Shown here: piece by piece, positions 59,482 through 64,000 of the stretch
Position numbering within the stretch: the first letter of the stretch is position 1
Layout: every line of letters starts with the position of its first letter
Origin: Pantoea sp. Mb-10
GTDB taxonomy: Bacteria; Pseudomonadota; Gammaproteobacteria; Enterobacterales; Enterobacteriaceae
Assembly: GCF_021272205.1 (NCBI RefSeq)
Contig: NZ_JAJSDX010000002.1
Coordinates: forward strand, 124,001-188,000
Direction: 5' to 3'
Length of the DNA: 64,000 nt
Notes under the pieces: model-generated
The model's database searches: none
What the model was told of the DNA's origin: nothing
Seen by the model: only the letters and a program-made list of their open reading frames with translations
Position numbers and translations under genes: made by a program

Positions 59482-59487
59482 GCCGCC

Positions 59488-59949
59488 ATGACGCGGTTGA
59501 ACTACATGCCAGAAGATTACGATGCGAAAGGGCAGCTGCGGCTGCCGTTTTTTTTCTGGCTGATCCTGGTGCTACAGGCGCGCACCTGGCTACTGCTGGT
59601 GATGGCGGGAGCCTCTCGCCAGCAGGGCAGCGATCTGCTGGCGCTGTTTTATCCCGATGCCCACGCCTTTTGGCTGGGGCTGGCGCTGGGAGTGCCTGCC
59701 GCCGCCGGGCTGCTGCTCACCGGCTACCGCCAGCGCTGGCCGCGACTCTGGTCAGGCTGGCGCTATGTGCTGGGCGTTTCATTCCTGGTGAGTGTGATTG
59801 CGCAGGCAATCGACGTTAGCGGCGATGAGAGTGCGACGTCACCGCTGCCGCTCTTACTGATGCTGTTTGATGGGCTGGCATTGTGGGCGCTGCTTACGCA
59901 TCGCCGCCTGCGCGACTGCTTTCTGCCTGCGTCTGCGTCATTGGTCTAA
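59488..59949 (+). CDS. yfeZ: YfeZ, DUF2919 inner-membrane protein
   Basis: A 153-residue protein with about four membrane helices after a soluble start MTRLNYMPEDYDAKGQLRLP. This start and the WLILVLQARTW helix are DUF2919/YfeZ features. Function unknown. It follows ypeA by 6 bp and precedes yfeY by 62 bp. Confidence 0.9.
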   Translation: MTRLNYMPEDYDAKGQLRLPFFFWLILVLQARTWLLLVMAGASRQQGSDLLALFYPDAHAFWLGLALGVPAAAGLLLTGYRQRWPRLWSGWRYVLGVSFLVSVIAQAIDVSGDESATSPLPLLLMLFDGLALWALLTHRRLRDCFLPASASLV

Positions 59950-60011
59950 ACTTTTTGCCCCATTACGACTCCAACAGGCACGCTATTCGGCAATCACATC
60001 AAGGAGTGTTC

Positions 60012-60626
60012 ATGAAAGTTGTTGGTCCCGCTCTGCTCGCCAGTGCCATGCTGCTGGCCGGTTGCGCCAGTTCGTCCTCCTCTTCCAGCGCCAGTGAAAG
60101 TCACTGGTATAACCCGCTGAGCTATCACTGGTCGGCGCTTAACCCGCTGCACTGGTTTGGCTCATCGCTGACGGTGAGCGAACAGGGCGTGGCGGGCCTG
60201 AACGGCAGCACGCCCATGACGGAAGCCGCCATCGAGCGCGCGCTTGACGGTGATTATCAGCTGCGTCAAGGCATGCGTACCCAGAACGGGCAGGTGGAAG
60301 ATTTCTGGCAGGCGCTCGACGATGGCAAAGTGAAGCTGCAGATCAGCGGCCAATCCAGCGTGGCGCGCATCGCGGTAACCGATGAGCGCGCGAAAAGCGC
60401 GGACGGCAGTAAACTTGGCGATCCGTTCAGCGCGAAATTCAGTAAGGCATTTAACAACTGCAAAATGTTGTCTGGCACGGAAGCGCGTGACGTGGTGTGC
60501 CGCGCGCCGGGTAGCCAGCATATTTCCTATGTGTACAGCGGCGAGTGGCACGGTCCAACCGGGTTGATGCCCTCGGATGAGACGCTGAAGACGTGGAAGC
60601 TTTCCCAGCTCGTGTGGGAGAAATAA
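60012..60626 (+). CDS. yfeY: YfeY, RpoE-regulated lipoprotein
   Basis: A 204-residue lipoprotein. The lipobox LLAGC puts the acylated cysteine at residue 18, followed by a serine run. The mature part has SHWYNPLSYHWSALNPLHWFG and LNGSTPMTEAAIERALDGDY, as in E. coli YfeY, a member of the sigma-E regulon. AAGGAG precedes ATG 60012. The right repeat element starts about 30 bp after the stop. Confidence 0.92.
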   Translation: MKVVGPALLASAMLLAGCASSSSSSSASESHWYNPLSYHWSALNPLHWFGSSLTVSEQGVAGLNGSTPMTEAAIERALDGDYQLRQGMRTQNGQVEDFWQALDDGKVKLQISGQSSVARIAVTDERAKSADGSKLGDPFSAKFSKAFNNCKMLSGTEARDVVCRAPGSQHISYVYSGEWHGPTGLMPSDETLKTWKLSQLVWEK

Positions 60627-60656
60627 GGGGAGGGGGCCAGAGCGCTGGCAAGGCGC

Positions 60657-60970
60657 GGCGGGTGTCCGGCCCGCCACGCCGGGATATCGTGAGCGGGGTC
60701 CGGCCCGCTCAACTGCCGGTGAATTGTGAGCGGGGTCCGGCCGCTCAGCCGGTCTTTATTGAACCCTGAGCGGGTTCCGCCCGCTAACCCTGCGGGAGTT
60801 GCAGCCGCCCCGCTGCGGCGTACGGGCAAAGGGCCGGTTCTGCGCGGGTTCCGACCCGCTATGCCGGTCTTTAGTTGCGCGGGCTTGCGCGTTGACCGCT
60901 GCGCTGGCCTGACTCTGCGTGGGTTCCGGCCGCTCAGTCGGCATTGCTCTGAGCGGGTTCCGCCCGCTAA
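60657..60970 (+). repeat. REP-like hairpin array next to yfeY
   Basis: Palindromic units related to those beside hemF occur at 60657-60675, 60691-60710 (perfect: GAGCGGG-GTCCGG-CCCGCTC), 60728-60746, 60768-60785, about 60845-60861, about 60920-60935 and about 60951-60968. They are in the opposite orientation to the left array. They may stabilise the yfeY transcript end. Confidence 0.75.
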
Positions 60971-61717
60971 CCCTGCGGGAGTTGCAGCCGCCCCGCTGCG
61001 GCGTACGGGCAAAGGGCCGAAGGCGCGGCCCTTTGCAATCCGCGCCCTGCGCCAGCCTGCGCTGTTCCCTCACTCCGCCGCAACGGCCTCACGGACCGCG
61101 CGGATTCGCCATCCCTGGCTCATTCCGCGCTCTCAGCGGCATCCCTGCCGCTTCGTCCTGGCCGTCACGCTCCGTTCGGCGCTCCGGATGGCGCTCAACA
61201 CCCGCGCCTTTAAAAGCCTTTTTCTTTTTTTCTATGTGGTGTTGTCTGGGGGCTGCAAGCCAGTTTGCAAAGACGGTGGCTGGCTGAAAAAACAGAAGAC
61301 AGAAACACAAGATTGAAACGGCTTCTGGTTAACACCGCGCGGGCGGGATGTTATTTAAAAGTCTTTCAGCCACGCACTGGCGTCTAAAGACAAAAAACGC
61401 GAAAGAAAGGTTTTACTTAACGCAGCGCAGCCTGAGCGCACCTTAAAAATCTTCCCGCCGCGCGGCGGCTGCGAAAAAAGTCATGGCTTGCAGCGGGGGT
61501 TGATAGCGCCATCCCCACTCGCTGAACGAGTGAGGCTTTCCAGGATGAGCCGCATGGATGCGGCGAAAGGCGGCGTTGAGCAGGAGCGAATCGACGCCGG
61601 TCCGTCAGGAAGGCTGAGGGAGTGAAGGCACCGCGCAGCGGCGAGTGGGGCTGGCGCAGGGCCGGGGAGTGCAGAGGGCGCGGCCTGGCGCCCTCTGCTC
61701 GGTCGCCGCAACGCGGT

Positions 61718-62012
61718 AAAGGCACCTGCCACAGCCTGTGGCGAACGAAAGAGGCACCGAGCTTCGCGCCAGCGAGAAAGCACCCAGCCGCTGCCTGCGG
61801 CAAAAGCACCTGCCGCTGCCTGCGGCAAAAGCACCCAGCCGCTGCCTGCGGCTAAAGCCCCGCCACGGCTTGTGGCAAAGGCACCTGCCATTGCCATGGC
61901 GAACGAAAGATGCACCGTGCATCGCGCCAGCGAGAAAGCACCCAGCCGCTGCCTGCGGCAAAAGCACCCAGCCGCTGCCTGCGGCTAAAGCCCCGCCACG
62001 GCCTGTGGCAAA
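61718..62012. repeat. Tandem 24-26 bp palindromic units with a 159-bp higher-order repeat
   Basis: At least nine units of the type AAAGCACCCAGCCGCTGCCTG plus CGGC (hairpin GCCGC-TGCCT-GCGGC) run head to tail. Variants include AAAGCCCCGCCACGGCTTG plus TGGC. A longer block beginning AAAGGCACCTGCC, then a unit with GAACGAAAGA and GCGCCAGCGAG, occurs at 61718 and again at 61877. No open function is evident. Confidence 0.8.
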
Positions 62013-62043
62013 GCCCTCTCCCCTTATGCTTTTTTTTACTTTG

Positions 62044-62104
62044 AAATCCCTAAACGATATATAAAACTGTTACAGCTTTCCCTGAAGTTATAAATACACT
62101 GACT
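62044..62104 (+). promoter_or_regulatory. cysP promoter region with candidate CysB site
   Basis: AAATCCCTAAACGATATATA (62044-62063) is AT-rich and resembles CysB-binding sites upstream of E. coli cysP. TATAAA (62099-62104) is a likely -10 box, about 45 bp before the cysP ATG. The CysB assignment rests on position and similarity only. Confidence 0.45.
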
Positions 62105-62149
62105 GCATCTAATGGCATTGGCGTAAGCGCTGAAAAATCAGGGTGCAGC

Positions 62150-63166
62150 ATGACACTTCCGGTGGCAAAAAAATGGGTGAGCGGCATGGTACTGTCGCTG
62201 GCGTTAGCCGGTGGCGTACAGGCCACGGAGTTGTTGAACAGCTCTTATGATGTTTCACGCGAGCTGTTTGTTGCCCTGAATGCGCCCTTTGAAAAACAGT
62301 GGAATGCCGCCCATCCTGGCGACACGCTCACCATTAAACAATCTCACGCCGGTTCTTCAAAACAGGCGCTGGCGATCCTGCAAGGTCTCCGGGCTGATGT
62401 GGTGACGTACAATCAGGTTACCGATGTGCAGGTGCTGCACGACAAAGGCAATTTGATTCCGGCGGACTGGCAGTCGCGCTTGCCCAACAACAGTTCGCCG
62501 TTTTACTCCACCATGGCGTTCCTGGTGCGCAAAGGGAATCCGAAACAGATTCATGACTGGGCGGATTTGGCACGCGATGACGTCAAGCTGGTGTTCCCGA
62601 ATCCTAAAACCTCCGGTAACGGCCGCTATACCTATCTGGCGGCGTGGGGCGCGGCCGATCGGGCCGATGGCAACGATGAGGCCAAAACCCGCAACTTCAT
62701 GACGCGCCTACTGAAAAATGTTGAAGTATTTGATACCGGCGGACGCGGCGCGACCACCACTTTTGCCGAGCGTGGTTTGGGCGACGTACTGATTAGCTTT
62801 GAGTCAGAGGTCAACACCATCCGCCAGCAGTATGGCAAGGATGAGTACGAGGTTATCGTGCCTAAAAATAACATCCTGGCCGAGTTCCCCGTGGCGTGGC
62901 TGGACAAAAATGTTGAGCGCAACGGCACAACTGACGCGGCCAAAGCCTACCTGAATTATCTCTATACGCCTGAGGCACAGAAAATTATTACCCAGTATTA
63001 CTATCGCGTGAACAATGCCGCCTTGATGGCGCAGCAACAAAATCGCTTCCCGCAAACCGCGCTGTTTAACGTGCAAGCGACCTTTGGTGGCTGGGCCAAG
63101 GTGATGCAAACCCATTTTGCCAGCGGCGGTGAGCTGGATAAATTACTGGAAGCGGGGCGGGGCTGA
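62150..63166 (+). CDS. cysP: Thiosulfate-binding protein CysP
   Basis: A 338-residue periplasmic binding protein for thiosulfate and sulfate. The signal peptide ends VQA-TELLN (about residue 25). The mature part begins [61 protein letters not shown] and [16 protein letters not shown] line the anion pocket in the family. First gene of the cysPTWA uptake operon, normally CysB-activated; the stop overlaps cysT by 1 bp (TGATG). Confidence 0.97.
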   Translation: MTLPVAKKWVSGMVLSLALAGGVQATELLNSSYDVSRELFVALNAPFEKQWNAAHPGDTLTIKQSHAGSSKQALAILQGLRADVVTYNQVTDVQVLHDKGNLIPADWQSRLPNNSSPFYSTMAFLVRKGNPKQIHDWADLARDDVKLVFPNPKTSGNGRYTYLAAWGAADRADGNDEAKTRNFMTRLLKNVEVFDTGGRGATTTFAERGLGDVLISFESEVNTIRQQYGKDEYEVIVPKNNILAEFPVAWLDKNVERNGTTDAAKAYLNYLYTPEAQKIITQYYYRVNNAALMAQQQNRFPQTALFNVQATFGGWAKVMQTHFASGGELDKLLEAGRG

Positions 63167-63999
63167 TGTTTGCATCTGCACAGAAACGCGTCCTGCCCGG
63201 CTTTGGTTTGAGCCTGGGCACGAGCTTATTTTTTACCTGCCTGATCCTGCTGTTGCCCATCAGTGCGCTGCTGTTACAGCTTTCAAAGATGACGTTGTCC
63301 CAGTACTGGGAAGTGATCAGCAGCCCGCAGCTCGTTGCTGCCTATAAAGTGACGCTGCTCTCAGCAGGCGTGGCGTCGCTGTTTAACGCGGTGTTTGGCA
63401 TGCTGATGGCGTGGATCCTCACGCGTTACCGTTTTCCTGGCCGCACACTTCTGGATGGCTTGATGGATCTGCCTTTCGCCTTGCCCACGGCGGTTGCCGG
63501 TTTAACCCTGGCGGGTCTGTTTTCGGTGAACGGCTGGTACGGTCAGTGGCTGGCGCAGTTTGACATCAAAGTCTCTTACACCTGGCTCGGCATCGCGGTA
63601 GCGATGGCTTTCACCAGCATTCCCTTCGTGGTGCGCACGGTGCAGCCGGTGTTGGAAGAGTTAGGCCCGGAATATGAAGAAGCGGCTGAAACGCTGGGTG
63701 CCACGCCGTGGCAAAGTTTCCGGCGTGTCGTGCTGCCGGAAGTGGCGCCTGCGCTGCTGGCGGGAACTGCGCTCTCCTTTACCCGTAGTTTGGGCGAATT
63801 TGGCGCGGTGATCTTTATTGCCGGCAATATTGCCTGGAAAACCGAAGTGACCTCGCTGATGATTTTTGTTCGTCTGCAGGAGTTCGACTATCCGGCCGCC
63901 AGCGCTATCGCCTCGGTGATTTTGGCGGCCTCGCTGCTGCTGTTATTTGCAATTAACACCCTGCAGAGCCGCTTTGGCCGCCGCCTGGGAGGCCACTGA
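63166..63999 (+). CDS. cysT: Sulfate/thiosulfate ABC permease CysT
   Basis: A 277-residue inner-membrane permease (also called CysU), with six helices and the EAA loop EEAAETLGATPWQSFRRVVLPEVAPAL. Starts [20 protein letters not shown], as in E. coli. Coupled to cysP by TGATG. The gene is complete, with TGA at 63997-63999; cysW and cysA should follow outside the window. Confidence 0.96.
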   Translation: MFASAQKRVLPGFGLSLGTSLFFTCLILLLPISALLLQLSKMTLSQYWEVISSPQLVAAYKVTLLSAGVASLFNAVFGMLMAWILTRYRFPGRTLLDGLMDLPFALPTAVAGLTLAGLFSVNGWYGQWLAQFDIKVSYTWLGIAVAMAFTSIPFVVRTVQPVLEELGPEYEEAAETLGATPWQSFRRVVLPEVAPALLAGTALSFTRSLGEFGAVIFIAGNIAWKTEVTSLMIFVRLQEFDYPAASAIASVILAASLLLLFAINTLQSRFGRRLGGH

Positions 64000-64000
64000 T

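Larger units (their letters stand above)
60657..62012 (+). repeat. Right copy of the large complex inverted repeat element
   Basis: The inverted counterpart of 55896-57042. From the yfeY side: hairpin array, a 182-bp tandem duplication, module A' (about 61022-61212, plus), a variable centre, module A (about 61490-61700, minus), then an expanded array of 24-26 bp palindromic units. Stretches such as 60785-61090 and 61440-61640 match the left copy with only scattered differences. The left copy is about 200 bp shorter because it has fewer outer repeats. Confidence 0.8.

Noticed and set aside
61741-62012. CRISPR array in the right repeat element
   Set aside because: The units follow one another with no unique spacers of constant length, and no cas genes are nearby. 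It is a tandem repeat.

Overview
The window comes from a gammaproteobacterium of the order Enterobacterales, most likely an Erwiniaceae-type genome (Pantoea, Erwinia or Mixta relatives). I infer this from the GC-rich coding sequence, near-identity of many proteins to Escherichia coli K-12 products, and gene order. From about 27.9 kb to the end the order follows the E. coli 53-56 min region: bcp, gcvR, dapA, bamC, purC, ypfJ, tmcA, ypfH, ypfN, dapE, yffB, ypfM, acrD, narQ, nudK, ypfG, tktB, talA, maeB, hemF, amiA, ypeA, yfeZ, yfeY, cysP. From 4 to 19 kb it follows ppx, ppk, purN, purM, upp, uraA, hda, yfgD, bepA. No rRNA, tRNA, CRISPR array, integrase or transposase gene was seen.

Layout. 1-3.4 kb: a truncated DUF2726 protein, a DUF3750 protein, a YodC-like small protein, the magnesium channel MgtE and YfgG. 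3.4-12.4 kb: a phosphate block, with ppk-ppx-tehB leftward and, divergently, a PstC/PstA/PstB-type transporter whose permeases carry very large extra domains and have no PstS or PhoU beside them. 12.4-19 kb: nucleotide metabolism (purMN, upp-uraA), the replication regulator hda (CTG start), an ArsC-like reductase and the outer-membrane assembly protease bepA.

19-27.8 kb is accessory relative to E. coli, which has perM and hyf genes here. It holds a DsrE-family protein, then a tightly overlapping operon of a LacI-type regulator, binding protein, two permeases, ATPase and a GpdQ-like phosphodiesterase. A perfect 16-bp palindrome lies before the operon. A membrane diguanylate cyclase follows.

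27.9-37.5 kb is core housekeeping: peroxide defence, glycine regulation, lysine and diaminopimelate synthesis (dapA, dapE), BAM lipoprotein, purC and tRNA acetylation. 37.5-46 kb has the ypfM microprotein, the acrD efflux pump, a nitrate/nitrite two-component pair, a DUF1471 stress protein and asparagine permease. 46-56 kb has nudK, a gene-poor kilobase, ypfG, ampH, tktB-talA and maeB.

55.9-62.0 kb is the most unusual part. Two complex non-coding repeat elements of roughly 1.15 and 1.35 kb lie in inverted orientation on either side of hemF-amiA/ypeA-yfeZ-yfeY. They are nearly identical over several hundred bases. Each contains a pair of diverged, oppositely oriented modules of about 190 nt, a 182-183 bp tandem duplication, REP-like hairpins pointing at the enclosed genes, and (mainly in the right copy) tandem 24-26 bp palindromic units. 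They sit where E. coli has the eut genes and yfeX-ucpA. The window ends in the sulfate/thiosulfate uptake operon (cysP, cysT).
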